From assembly GCA_964500445.1 (NCBI GenBank), contig CAZCOG010000023.1, positions 1 to 64,000 of the forward strand: a stretch of 64,000 nucleotides of DNA, given 5' to 3'. The stretch is from Persicitalea sp964500445 (GTDB taxonomy: Bacteria; Bacteroidota; Bacteroidia; Cytophagales; Spirosomataceae). Positions 35,274 through 44,536 of the stretch are shown piece by piece. A model generated the notes under the pieces. It did not search any database. It saw only the letters and a program-made list of their open reading frames with translations, and was not told the DNA's origin. The first letter of the stretch is position 1. Each line of letters starts with the position of its first letter. The translations under genes were made by a program, and so were the position numbers.

Positions 35274-36875
35274 TTAGACATGGCTCATGGCGGGTACTTT
35301 GGCAGGGCTTTTGACAAAGTACATGCTCATGTCGGCTTTATTTTTGGTAGCAATCTTGCCCCGGTGTTGGCAGAAAAAGCGATCCTGCACCCGCTCATAG
35401 GTAGCTTCCGAAATATTGACCTGCCCCGGCTCACTGGCCGATTCGAGCCGGGCCGCCGTGTTGACGGTATCGCCCCAGATGTCGTAGGCGAATTTTGTAG
35501 CCCCCACCACTCCGGCCACGACCGGCCCGGTATGGATGCCGATCCTGATTTGGAAGGAGAGCTTTCCTTCACGGATACGCTGCTGTTCGAGCTCGGTAAT
35601 AAAATCACGGATTTCCAGGGCGGCAGCTACTACCTCCCGAGCATGGTTGGGGTGGGCCTCGGGTAAGCCACCGGCGCACAGGTAGGCATCGCCAATAGTC
35701 TTGATTTTTTCAATGCTGGGGTATTTCCCAATGATGTGGTCGAAATGCCGAAAACAATAATCTATCTCCTGCACCAGCTCTGAAGGGGTAAGTTGTTCGC
35801 TTATCTTGGTAAAATCGCGGAAGTCGGTGAACATGATCGTCACCTCATCGTGCTGGCGCGTGCTGGTGATCCCATTTACCTTCAATTCGTCGACCAGTTC
35901 ACTAGGCAGGATGTTCAGCAGCAATTCGTCGGAGCGTTTGCGGGCGACATCCAGCTGCACATTCTTGGCCTCCAGGGCCTGGTTGGCCTGTTGCTTATTG
36001 ACAATCAGCCGCCATAGTAGCCCCGCCAGGAGCAGGAGCAGCCCGCCCCCCGTCAGCAGGGCGTTACGGATGGTGCGAGCTTGTTCTATTTCGGCCGCCT
36101 TCAGAGCTTTTTCCTGTTCAAGAATCTTAATCTGATCCTGCTGGAAACGGAGTTCCAGGTCGAGCTGGGTCAGCACGGAATCCTGCAGGCCGATTAGCTG
36201 GTCTTTTTCCCCGAGTAAGGAATTTTTTTGATTTAGAAGCTGGCCCTGCTGCGCCAACTGCGCCTGCTTCTCCTGGGCTTCGAGGCTGAGCTGACTTACG
36301 GCTTGCTGGGAACTGACCACTTCGGCAGCATTGGTCTCCGCCTGTTCTTCGGCGTTAAGTTTCTGCCTTTCCAGCCGCTTTAGTTCGGCCATCAGGTCCA
36401 CCGAACGTAGCTTCTCCTCCGCCTGCTTGCGGTAGCGCCGGGCCTTCCCTTTGTTACCCAGCACTGCATACGTTTTGGACAGCTGCAGCAAAGCCAGTCC
36501 CATCACCTTGGGCGCTTTCAGCTTTTCTCCCAGTTCAAGCGCGTGTTGGGCATGGACCAGGGCTTGGTTAGGATCGCTGGCCTCGAGGTCCTTGGCTATG
36601 AAAAGAAGTACTTCGGCTTTCCGGGAGGAGTCGGTTTGCCGGGCCAGTTCGTTAGTCCAGTATGAAGCCGTGCGGGAAGGGCTCTCCTGCGCCCGGAGCA
36701 GAGGCAGTGGGCCGAACAGACCCACGAAAATAATCAGGAAAAAGGCGGCTCCACGGATCCGGCCGTGGACCGTCGGGTGATACGCTTTATGCTTTGGTTG
36801 GTGAGGTTTCGGACCCAACGAATGAAGGCGGCAGGAGTAGTTTAGATGTGGCGGAGGGATCATTTTAGGTGGCAT
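35274..36875 (-). CDS. Membrane class III adenylate cyclase with TPR and coiled coil
   Basis: A 533-residue protein: basic N terminus, a signal-anchor-like helix (about 42-62), a periplasmic TPR-like region (about 75-155), a long coiled coil (about 160-270), a transmembrane helix (about 272-291), and a cytoplasmic class III cyclase domain (about 340-520). Metal aspartates are D351 (FTDFRDFT) and D396 (TIGDAY). The adenine-selecting pair is K392 and D465 (YDIWGD), and transition-state residues N472 and R476 are present, so a homodimer should make cAMP; guanylate cyclases have Glu and Cys at the two selecting positions. It opens an operon with a cNMP-binding phospholipase and an HD phosphohydrolase. 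The 40-residue stretch before the first helix makes the exact start uncertain. Confidence 0.88.
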   Translation of the reverse strand: MPPKMIPPPHLNYSCRLHSLGPKPHQPKHKAYHPTVHGRIRGAAFFLIIFVGLFGPLPLLRAQESPSRTASYWTNELARQTDSSRKAEVLLFIAKDLEASDPNQALVHAQHALELGEKLKAPKVMGLALLQLSKTYAVLGNKGKARRYRKQAEEKLRSVDLMAELKRLERQKLNAEEQAETNAAEVVSSQQAVSQLSLEAQEKQAQLAQQGQLLNQKNSLLGEKDQLIGLQDSVLTQLDLELRFQQDQIKILEQEKALKAAEIEQARTIRNALLTGGGLLLLLAGLLWRLIVNKQQANQALEAKNVQLDVARKRSDELLLNILPSELVDELKVNGITSTRQHDEVTIMFTDFRDFTKISEQLTPSELVQEIDYCFRHFDHIIGKYPSIEKIKTIGDAYLCAGGLPEAHPNHAREVVAAALEIRDFITELEQQRIREGKLSFQIRIGIHTGPVVAGVVGATKFAYDIWGDTVNTAARLESASEPGQVNISEATYERVQDRFFCQHRGKIATKNKADMSMYFVKSPAKVPAMSHV

Positions 36876-37148
36876 GTATGTTGGAAAAAGTTACTGGCTT
36901 ATCACTCTTTCAAATTTATCGTTCCGTGCGACTTGCCCGCTAACACATACGTTGCAATCTTTAACAATTGCGTTGCATTATGGGATAAAAACAGATATTA
37001 CAGCGGTACTTACGCCAATTCAACTGTGAAAGGGGAGGCGAAAACTGATTTTTTGTAGTGTATGGAAAAAATAGAAAAGCTATTATGTATAATTAAAGTT
37101 ATAAAAAATATATCCATCCATAATCGTTTCTTTTGCGTATTTTTTGGC

Positions 37149-40100
37149 ATGAATGCACCGAGGACGACCAGAATTTTATTTTTGCTTCTGCTCTTACCTG
37201 CCTTAGTCGTTGCTCAGCTACGGGGCTGGCAGGAACTCACGATATCCGACGGATTATCGCAGGGGATGATCTTCGATCTTAAGCAGGATCGAAAGGGATT
37301 CATCTGGATAGCAACAAAAGACGGCCTCAATCGCTACGATGGGTACAACTTCACCGTATTCACTAATGATCCCTACAATGAATACAGCATTTCGGACAAC
37401 AACTGTTCGGCGCTTCTGATCGACAGCCGGGGGCGGCTGTGGGTAGGTACCCTGAATCATGGACTGAATCTGTTCGATGAGCGTACCCAGCGCTTTTGGA
37501 ACATTGACATCAGCGACCAGGCCACACCCAACGCTGGCAACTACGAAGTACAACGGCTGGCCGAAGATCCGCAGGGGAATATTTGGGTGGCTACCGACAA
37601 AAGCAAAATGTTCAAGATTGTCCTGCCCCCCCATCTCAAAACTCATTTTCCGGATAAACCGAACTTTACCCACCAGGTGCAGCTTCTCCCCCTGGCACTT
37701 CCCCATCCTGGTACCGTGAGTACAACCCGCTCTCTCTATTTTGAGCCCGGCGGAAGGGCCATCGTGGGCACGACACACGGACTGTACACCCTGAACTGGA
37801 AGCGCCCCACCGCGGCCGCTCCCCTACCCCTGGCCGACGGCAGTCGCTTTGAGGCGTATACTTCGTATGGCGCCAGAGGCTGGTTTGCCGTTAGTAATCA
37901 ACAGCTCGTATGCGGGCGCGGGGGCGTATTGAAAACGCTTTCCCTGCCCAAAAAGGAATACCCGGGCATCAGCCTGGTCGCCCTTGATAAAAATACGCTG
38001 GCTGTGGCCACCACCAATCTGCTGTGGCTGATGTCGCCGGAGGAGTTTTTTGCTCAGGATAGCCTGACCGCCCATAATGCGTACGTAGTCCTCCCTCCCA
38101 ATGTGTATGGGGTAACGGACTTTCTGAAAGACCGTACCGGGAATATATGGTTGGGCACGAGCGGCTACGGAGTACGGAAGTTCAATCCCAAGATCAAAGA
38201 GTTCCGTGCCTATCTGCCCGCAACGACACTTTCCTACCTGCTACAGGATCAGCAGAGGCGTTATTACGCGCGCCATGAGTTTGCTTATGGCGAGTTAATC
38301 AAGGAGAGTAATCAGTTGCAGCCGTTTCTGAGTAATAAACTCGCCACCGCCGACCGCCGGCAGCGCTACATGATGCAGGATCGGAAGGGCTTTTTTTGGG
38401 TTTCCCATGTCAATTTCGAAACCCATGCGGAGCATCTTTACAAGTTTTCGCCTGATTGGCAACTACTTAAAAAATACGAGCTCCCCGTTTCGCAGGCCTT
38501 TGGATTTATGACGAACCAAACCGTCGAAGATCGGGAGGGGCAGCTGTGGATTGGTTCTACCAACGGCAGGTTGCTGCGGTTCAATCCCGAAACCGAAACT
38601 TTCAAAGTATATTCCTACGGACATCTGCTCCCCCAAAGCGGCGCAGTGATTGAAACCTACGCCCTGTATTTCGATGCCATGGGCTCGCTCTGGGTGGGTA
38701 CCCAGAAAGGGCTGGTGCGGGCAGAGCACCCCCAGACGGGCCCCGCATTCACTTTTTATAAAAATGATACCCGTGACCGGCAGAGTCTGAGCAATGATTT
38801 TGTAACGTCCGTACTCGATGATCCCTCTCAGCCCGAACGGTACCTGTGGGTGGGTACCAAAGGCGGCGGCCTCGAGCGGCTTGATAAAAAATCCGGCCTG
38901 TTCCGGCACTTCACCGAAGCGCAGGGGCTGCCCAATAAGGTAGTATACGGCATCCTGCCGGATGAGTCCGGCGACCTGTGGATGAGTACCAACCGGGGGT
39001 TGGCTCAGTTCAACCCCCGTACTTTCGTTTTCCGGTCGTATACCAAGGCTGATGGATTGCAGGGGGATGAGTTCAACACAGGATCTTATTTCCGCACAGC
39101 TTCGGGCGAACTGCTGTTTGGTGGCGTTAACGGCCTCACGGCCTTTCGGCCGGGGGAAGTGGCGCGCAAAGAGGGCCCTCTGCCTCTGGCCCAAATCATC
39201 GGCCTGAAAGTAAACAATGAGTCGGTGGAGGTAGGCGATTCTTCGGGTATTCTGCCTCAGAGCATAGAACATACTACCCGCATCAGGCTGGCGCACGATC
39301 AGAATCTGGTTACCCTGGAATTCGGGTTGATGGATTATGCCAACGCTGCCAAAAACCGTTTCCGCTACCGCCTTGAAGGTATAGACGACGATTGGGTGGA
39401 AGCCGGTACCAATCGGTTTGCCAACTACGCCCAACTACCCTATGGTAGTTACACCCTGCACATGATGGGTTCGGCCGACGGGGTAATCTGGAGTAAGCCC
39501 GTTGAACTGGGAATTCGGGTTTTGCCGCCATTTTACCGTACCTGGTGGGCCTATCTTATTTATGCTCTGGCCGCGATCGGTGTACTTTGGCAGCTGTACC
39601 GGTTCCAGACCCAACGATGGCGGCTCCAGCAGCAGTTGCGTTTTGAACATAAGGAAGCTAGCCGCCTGGCCGAGCTGGATGCGCTTAAGACGCAGTTTTT
39701 TGCCAACATTTCGCACGAATTCCGCACGCCCCTCACGCTCATCATTGGACCGGCTGAGGAAGCCTCCCGGGAATACGCGCACGATGGACGGTTTCCACTG
39801 ATCGAGCGGAACGCCCGCCGGTTGCTGAGCCTGGTAAATCAACTGCTGGATCTGAGCAAGCTGGAGGCGGGTCAGCTTCGGGTGGACCCCGAACCGGGTA
39901 ACCTGGCCGCTTTCCTGAGTATGCTGGCCAGTTCCTTCAATTCTCTGGCCCAAAGCCGCCAGATTCGGTTCATCTTTACCCAGGACGAACCAGAGTACCT
40001 GGCCGAATTTGACCGGGACAAACTGGAGAAAATCGTGACGAACCTGTTGGCCAACGCCTTCAAATTCACGCCCGAAGGTCACGAGGTACGCATGACGGTT

Positions 40101-41258
40101 CGATATTCTGAGAACGAGGCTTCGGGCGGGGTAGAATTGACCATCGAGGACACAGGGATCGGTATTGCGCCCGAACACCTCGAACATATCTTCGAGCGAT
40201 TCTACCAGGTGGAAGGACAAAGCAACCGTTCCTACGAGGGTACCGGTATCGGCCTGGCGCTAGTGTATGAACTGGTAAAGGTACTTGGGGGTACCATCCA
40301 GGTTCGCAGCGAACAGGGCCGGGGTACATCCTTCACGGTGGTGCTGCCTCTGACCGCCACCGGAGCCGAAGCCGGTCGGCCCCTACCCGCATTCCCGACG
40401 GCTGATTCCCTGCTCCGCCCGGTGGAGGAAAGTGCACTCATGGCCAACGGCCAGACTACTGATTCTGCCACGGATAAAATCCTGCTCATCATTGATGATA
40501 ATGCCGACATCCGCGCCTATGTCCGCAGCGTTTTTCAATCCGATTACCAGATCGTGGAGGCGGTGGACGGACAGGATGGATTGGAGAAAGCAACGGCTCT
40601 GCTGCCTGACATCATAATCTGTGATTTAATGATGCCTCGGCTCGATGGTTTCGGTTTTTGTAAGACCCTCAAGACCCAGGAAGTCACTAGCCATATTCCG
40701 GTGATCATGCTTACCGCCAAAGCCACTATTTCGGATCGGATCGAAGGCTTCGAGCTGGGGGCCGATGAGTACCTGACCAAGCCCTTCGATCGGGCGGAAA
40801 TCCAGGCCAGGGTGCGAAACCTGATCCGACAGCGGGAACGTCTGTACCATCACTTTACCAGTCGGTCCGGACAGCACCCCGTGGAGCCGGAGATAGAAAG
40901 CAGCCCCTCCCCCCGAATTGTCGCGGAGCAGGCTTTTCTTGACCGCTTGAAAACGGCAGTATTGGATCATATGGATGATCCCGGTTTCGGCGTGGAAGTC
41001 CTGGCCGAAGCCGTTAATCTGAGCCGCACCCAGCTGCACCGCAAGCTTAAATCCCTTACGGGTGCCCCTACCTCTGACTTCATCCGTCATATTCGCCTGG
41101 CCAAGGCCGAGGAGCTTCTTCGCACTACCGACCAAACCGTAACCCAAATCGCCTACACCGTCGGGTTCGACAATCTGTCGTACTTTGCCAAAGTCTTCCA
41201 GGAGCAGTATGGGGTGTTACCATCACTGGTTGGAAAGTCAGACTCGGCTCCGATCTGA
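37149..41258 (+). CDS. Hybrid two-component system protein (HTCS) with AraC output
   Basis: A 1369-residue one-protein signalling system. From the ATG at 37149 there is a signal peptide (about 1-22), a periplasmic two-component-regulator propeller (about 30-680, with repeats such as LKQDRKGFIWIATKDGLNRY), a Y_Y_Y domain, a transmembrane helix (about 798-818), HisKA with phospho-acceptor H856 in NISHEFRTPL, HATPase_c (N box NLLANAFKF, G boxes DTGIGI and GTGIGLAL), a receiver domain with D1159 in CDLMMP, and a C-terminal AraC-type HTH (about 1265-1365). HTCSs usually sense glycan fragments and switch on polysaccharide loci. The open frame extends 29 codons upstream, but those residues precede the signal peptide and are unlikely. 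It is divergent from the cyclase operon. Confidence 0.92.
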   Translation: MNAPRTTRILFLLLLLPALVVAQLRGWQELTISDGLSQGMIFDLKQDRKGFIWIATKDGLNRYDGYNFTVFTNDPYNEYSISDNNCSALLIDSRGRLWVGTLNHGLNLFDERTQRFWNIDISDQATPNAGNYEVQRLAEDPQGNIWVATDKSKMFKIVLPPHLKTHFPDKPNFTHQVQLLPLALPHPGTVSTTRSLYFEPGGRAIVGTTHGLYTLNWKRPTAAAPLPLADGSRFEAYTSYGARGWFAVSNQQLVCGRGGVLKTLSLPKKEYPGISLVALDKNTLAVATTNLLWLMSPEEFFAQDSLTAHNAYVVLPPNVYGVTDFLKDRTGNIWLGTSGYGVRKFNPKIKEFRAYLPATTLSYLLQDQQRRYYARHEFAYGELIKESNQLQPFLSNKLATADRRQRYMMQDRKGFFWVSHVNFETHAEHLYKFSPDWQLLKKYELPVSQAFGFMTNQTVEDREGQLWIGSTNGRLLRFNPETETFKVYSYGHLLPQSGAVIETYALYFDAMGSLWVGTQKGLVRAEHPQTGPAFTFYKNDTRDRQSLSNDFVTSVLDDPSQPERYLWVGTKGGGLERLDKKSGLFRHFTEAQGLPNKVVYGILPDESGDLWMSTNRGLAQFNPRTFVFRSYTKADGLQGDEFNTGSYFRTASGELLFGGVNGLTAFRPGEVARKEGPLPLAQIIGLKVNNESVEVGDSSGILPQSIEHTTRIRLAHDQNLVTLEFGLMDYANAAKNRFRYRLEGIDDDWVEAGTNRFANYAQLPYGSYTLHMMGSADGVIWSKPVELGIRVLPPFYRTWWAYLIYALAAIGVLWQLYRFQTQRWRLQQQLRFEHKEASRLAELDALKTQFFANISHEFRTPLTLIIGPAEEASREYAHDGRFPLIERNARRLLSLVNQLLDLSKLEAGQLRVDPEPGNLAAFLSMLASSFNSLAQSRQIRFIFTQDEPEYLAEFDRDKLEKIVTNLLANAFKFTPEGHEVRMTVRYSENEASGGVELTIEDTGIGIAPEHLEHIFERFYQVEGQSNRSYEGTGIGLALVYELVKVLGGTIQVRSEQGRGTSFTVVLPLTATGAEAGRPLPAFPTADSLLRPVEESALMANGQTTDSATDKILLIIDDNADIRAYVRSVFQSDYQIVEAVDGQDGLEKATALLPDIIICDLMMPRLDGFGFCKTLKTQEVTSHIPVIMLTAKATISDRIEGFELGADEYLTKPFDRAEIQARVRNLIRQRERLYHHFTSRSGQHPVEPEIESSPSPRIVAEQAFLDRLKTAVLDHMDDPGFGVEVLAEAVNLSRTQLHRKLKSLTGAPTSDFIRHIRLAKAEELLRTTDQTVTQIAYTVGFDNLSYFAKVFQEQYGVLPSLVGKSDSAPI

Positions 41259-41312
41259 AATGCAGAGGATGACCTCATCTCGGGTACCCCAAGCTTTCCG
41301 CCCCAGATTTTG

Positions 41313-42797
41313 TTAGGGCTTTGGGTTATCTATCCACCCCCATTTTTTACCCTGCAAAGTCCATTTACGGTTATTCCCGGCTATTTCCTGAGCCGGGGCC
41401 TGCGGACGATGAGCGCGCCACATGGCAGTCACGAAAGGGTCGTAGGTAGTTGTTTCCTGTTTGGGACGGGGGTAGTTGCTGCGCGCGGCCGCGTAGGGAT
41501 CATCTTCCCGCATCCAGCGTTCGATGTAATCAAAATGGGCGTCGTGGTTCCATAGTTTGATGGCTTCCAGGTAGCGGGCAGCCAGCGCCATGCCTACCCA
41601 GGCCTGGGCGTTGCAGCAGGTACGGTACCCTTCGGACGTTTTATCCCACTTTTCCCATTGTTCCGGCACCTTTTCTTCGTAGGTATCACGGTTGCCGTGG
41701 TGAATGATCATCTGCCACAATACGTCCTGACCGAACCAGCCCCGGCCGTAGTAAGTCTGCGTGTCCTCGTGAAAAACGGCGGTTTCGGGCAGCTGTGCCA
41801 GGGTAGGATTATCCAGCATGATACTGGCAAACAGAATCGGCCACTTGCGGCCACTGGAATGCCCGCCGCCTTCGTTCCAGTAGCCACCCACCATGGCCAG
41901 GCCGTACAGGTCGATGCCGCGCTGGATGAGTTCGAGCGTGAGCTTTTCTTTCCGCTGGCGGGGTACATCCAGCATCACCATCAGGCTGGCCATCGATACC
42001 AGCCTGGCGTATTCACGGCCGTAGTTGGGCTGGTTTTCGTTGGGAACCAGTTCTTGCTGCGACCAACTGAGGATGTGGTCGATCCAGGGACGCTGAAAGT
42101 ACCTTTCAAAATCCTCCCAGGAAGGTACTTGCCCGGCGGGTGAAAGAGCGGGCAGCGCCTCCCAGCGAATATCCTGGGCCCGGAAAATCGGCTTCTCGGT
42201 ACCCGCATACGGCGGCCGGAACGCATCCGTGGGTGGCTCGGCTGCTAGGCAGGTCAGTACAGCGGCGGCTTTCATCACGACCTGGCATTTCCTTTCCCCG
42301 TCCCACATTAGTTCTTTACAGAAATGGTCGACGGGAAGCGATGTATTGCTGATGGAAGAAATCAGCGAACGATTCGCAGCCAGATTCAGAGGAAGCTTGA
42401 CAACTTCTTTTTCATCAAAGGATGCACTACGGGAATCATAGCCCTGAGTGTATCCTGCTTTCAGCACGATCATGGAGCCATTGCGCAGGCTGTTGTCTGG
42501 TTTCAGGCTGGTATCATTCCAGCGATTGAGGTTAATCACTGAATTATCGGACTGCACCGGACCCGGCTGCGGCGTAATTTTTACAATCCGTACTGGCCCC
42601 ACTACCCACCAGTCACCGGTGATGAACTGGCCGGTGCGGGCAGGTTTATCAAAGGTCCAGGTGATACCGTATTGGCTGATCTCCGTCCGAAGGCCTGCCT
42701 GGCCGTTGTCTGGTTTAGTGTCGCCCGGGGGCATTGTTTTGGAGCAGTAAACAGATAGAGATGCCAGAAGTACGATGTAAGCGACAATTATTTTCAT
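41313..42797 (-). CDS. Secreted lipoprotein of unknown function
   Basis: A 494-residue predicted lipoprotein. I start at the ATG at 42795-42797, which gives a clean signal peptide (KIIVAYIVLLASLSVYC) with lipid attachment at the cysteine; the frame is open for another 77 codons upstream, but that part lacks any exported character. The mature protein opens with ITWTFDKPARTGQFITGDWWVVG, which I have seen only in uncharacterised secreted proteins, and later has many Trp, Tyr and His residues (GGYWNEGGGHSSGRKWP, WFGQDVLWQMIIHHG) in a helical domain resembling toroid-type carbohydrate enzymes. Glycan processing is a guess. The neighbouring HTCS could regulate it. Its 3' part is duplicated at 32515-32586. 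Confidence 0.7.
   Translation of the reverse strand: MKIIVAYIVLLASLSVYCSKTMPPGDTKPDNGQAGLRTEISQYGITWTFDKPARTGQFITGDWWVVGPVRIVKITPQPGPVQSDNSVINLNRWNDTSLKPDNSLRNGSMIVLKAGYTQGYDSRSASFDEKEVVKLPLNLAANRSLISSISNTSLPVDHFCKELMWDGERKCQVVMKAAAVLTCLAAEPPTDAFRPPYAGTEKPIFRAQDIRWEALPALSPAGQVPSWEDFERYFQRPWIDHILSWSQQELVPNENQPNYGREYARLVSMASLMVMLDVPRQRKEKLTLELIQRGIDLYGLAMVGGYWNEGGGHSSGRKWPILFASIMLDNPTLAQLPETAVFHEDTQTYYGRGWFGQDVLWQMIIHHGNRDTYEEKVPEQWEKWDKTSEGYRTCCNAQAWVGMALAARYLEAIKLWNHDAHFDYIERWMREDDPYAAARSNYPRPKQETTTYDPFVTAMWRAHRPQAPAQEIAGNNRKWTLQGKKWGWIDNPKP
41334..41405. repeat. Right copy of the 72-bp direct repeat
   Basis: This coding segment near the 3' end of the 41313-42797 gene is repeated at 32515-32586 (67 of 72 identical by eye) in the same orientation. 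The two copies are 8.8 kb apart and enclose the HD, patatin, cyclase and HTCS genes. Confidence 0.85.
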
Positions 42798-43026
42798 AGG
42801 CTTCCCAAATTGGTTGAGTTTGATTCTTAGACCCGGCCCGAAATATTGATTTAAAACAAATTGGGTACTCATTTCTACCGAATGTCGCGGGGCGGCTATT
42901 GTTCGCATCCGTCTTTTCATTGGGGGTTTATCGCGTTGGAGAAAGACAGGTAAGTACTGTCGAGTATAAACTCCAACCCTTTTTACCTTTTTCCGGTCTA
43001 GCACAGAGTACAACGACAAAAAAATC

Positions 43027-44343
43027 ATGACTATGCTAAAAGGCCGGTATCTGCCTTATTACTTTCTGGTAATGTCTCTCCTCAGCCCTATAATGGCAAA
43101 CGAGCAGGATAAGTTAAAGCAGTACGTTCAATCCCAGGCTACGAGCATCGCTTCGCTAAACTCTGATAATCTGAATAACCTCCTCCCGATTCGTAAAGCA
43201 GTTGGAAACGCCAGAGTAGTTATGTTGGGAGAGCAGTCGCACGGGGATGGTACTACTTTTCTGATCAAAACTAAATTGATAAAATATCTGCACGAACAGA
43301 TGGGGTTTAATGTACTCGCTTTTGAAAGCGATTTCTTTGCCCTGACCCAGGGCTGGGAACACACAAGCCATGATTCGGTTGCCACTGCCCGTTTTTTTAA
43401 AGAAAATCTATATCCCATTTGGTCATATAGCGAAGAGTGCAGCCCCCTGCTCTACGATTATATCCCCGGTTCTTACCGAACACCCCACCCTTTGGTCGTT
43501 GCAGGCTTCGACAGTCAGATGCATGGCCAGTACACCGCCAAGTCATTGAAAAAATCGCTTGGCGAGTTTTTATCGAAAAACCATAGTACCTATTACAAAT
43601 CAGACGATTACAGAACGTTTTTTGTCCCTTTTATAGATTCCCTACTACCCCTCAACTATAAGACCACCAACTATCTGAACAGCCTGGTAAAGACAGATTT
43701 TGTCAAGCAGCTTGAAAAATTTCAATCTGCAGTCGAGGAGATAGAAAAGGAATTACCAGATAGCCAAAAAAGAGTGGCTCCCTACCTTGCTCTCGAAAAT
43801 CTGAAAGAGTTTGCCAAAGAGATTAATAGCCACGGGAAAAGTGATTCTCACAACACCAGGGAAGCGAGAATGGCAGAAAACCTAAAATGGCTGGTTCAGG
43901 AAAAGTACCCTAATGAAAAAATAATAGTATGGGCGGCGAATCTTCATATTATGAAAAATGGTGAAACTACCTTTCAAAATCCTCGGCTCGGGATTGCTTC
44001 GATGGGTCATTATTTCACGATGGATAATACCCTGAGTGCACAAACCTATATTTTGGGATTCACCTCTGGTTTTGGCAAAACGCAGACTGCTCTGAAAGCG
44101 TACCAGAACCAATCCCCAAGCCTCATCAAAAAAAGCAGAAGAGACGGTTTTGAAAACTGGATCGATGCTAAGCTGGATTTTGCCTTTGTCGATTTCCAGG
44201 CTTTCAGAATGAGAAATCCCGATTACTCGAACTTTTTCAGGCTAAAAGCAAGAGGACACAGTACCATTAAAGCCCGCTGGACCGAAATGTTCGACGGTAT
44301 CTTTTACATCAAAGAAATGCGACCTAGTCATTTTTTAAACTAA
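43027..44343 (+). CDS. Erythromycin-esterase-like protein, secreted
   Basis: A 438-residue exported protein (signal peptide to about residue 25; ATG at 43027 or 43033) of the erythromycin esterase family. The active-site motifs are present: GEQSHGDGT near residue 65, with the conserved Glu and His, and FESDFF near residue 100; AANLHIMK near residue 300 holds a third conserved histidine. EreA/EreB hydrolyse the macrolide lactone ring, but most chromosomal homologues in Bacteroidota have no shown activity against macrolides, and export differs from the cytoplasmic Ere enzymes. It starts divergently from the lipoprotein gene. Confidence 0.78.
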   Translation: MTMLKGRYLPYYFLVMSLLSPIMANEQDKLKQYVQSQATSIASLNSDNLNNLLPIRKAVGNARVVMLGEQSHGDGTTFLIKTKLIKYLHEQMGFNVLAFESDFFALTQGWEHTSHDSVATARFFKENLYPIWSYSEECSPLLYDYIPGSYRTPHPLVVAGFDSQMHGQYTAKSLKKSLGEFLSKNHSTYYKSDDYRTFFVPFIDSLLPLNYKTTNYLNSLVKTDFVKQLEKFQSAVEEIEKELPDSQKRVAPYLALENLKEFAKEINSHGKSDSHNTREARMAENLKWLVQEKYPNEKIIVWAANLHIMKNGETTFQNPRLGIASMGHYFTMDNTLSAQTYILGFTSGFGKTQTALKAYQNQSPSLIKKSRRDGFENWIDAKLDFAFVDFQAFRMRNPDYSNFFRLKARGHSTIKARWTEMFDGIFYIKEMRPSHFLN

Positions 44344-44536
44344 GTACTTCCCTGGATTCTTGAATCTCATCAACCCAAAAAGGCATTCTACGTTTTCGTA
44401 ATCCATTTGTGTGGAGTTGCTGATTTAGAATCGATTCCGCAAACTCAGATTGGCGCAAGTATCAGTTCCCAAAAGTCCATTTTGGAACGTTATCCCGGAA
44501 GCAGCTACCTTTACACAATCACAATAGCGTCTTATC

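Noticed and set aside
32731..36875. Calling the cyclase operon a CBASS or established Pycsar system
   Set aside because: The cyclase is class III, not a CD-NTase, so it is not CBASS. Known Pycsar cyclases are soluble pyrimidine cyclases, whereas this one is membrane-bound with adenine-selecting Lys/Asp. I keep it as a possible new type.
35274..36875. Guanylate cyclase assignment for the class III enzyme
   Set aside because: The purine-selecting positions read as Lys392 and Asp465, the adenylate cyclase pair, not Glu and Cys.
38463..40220. Two long minus-strand frames opposite the HTCS gene
   Set aside because: They mirror the propeller and kinase coding sequence and show no signal peptide, motif or sensible composition.
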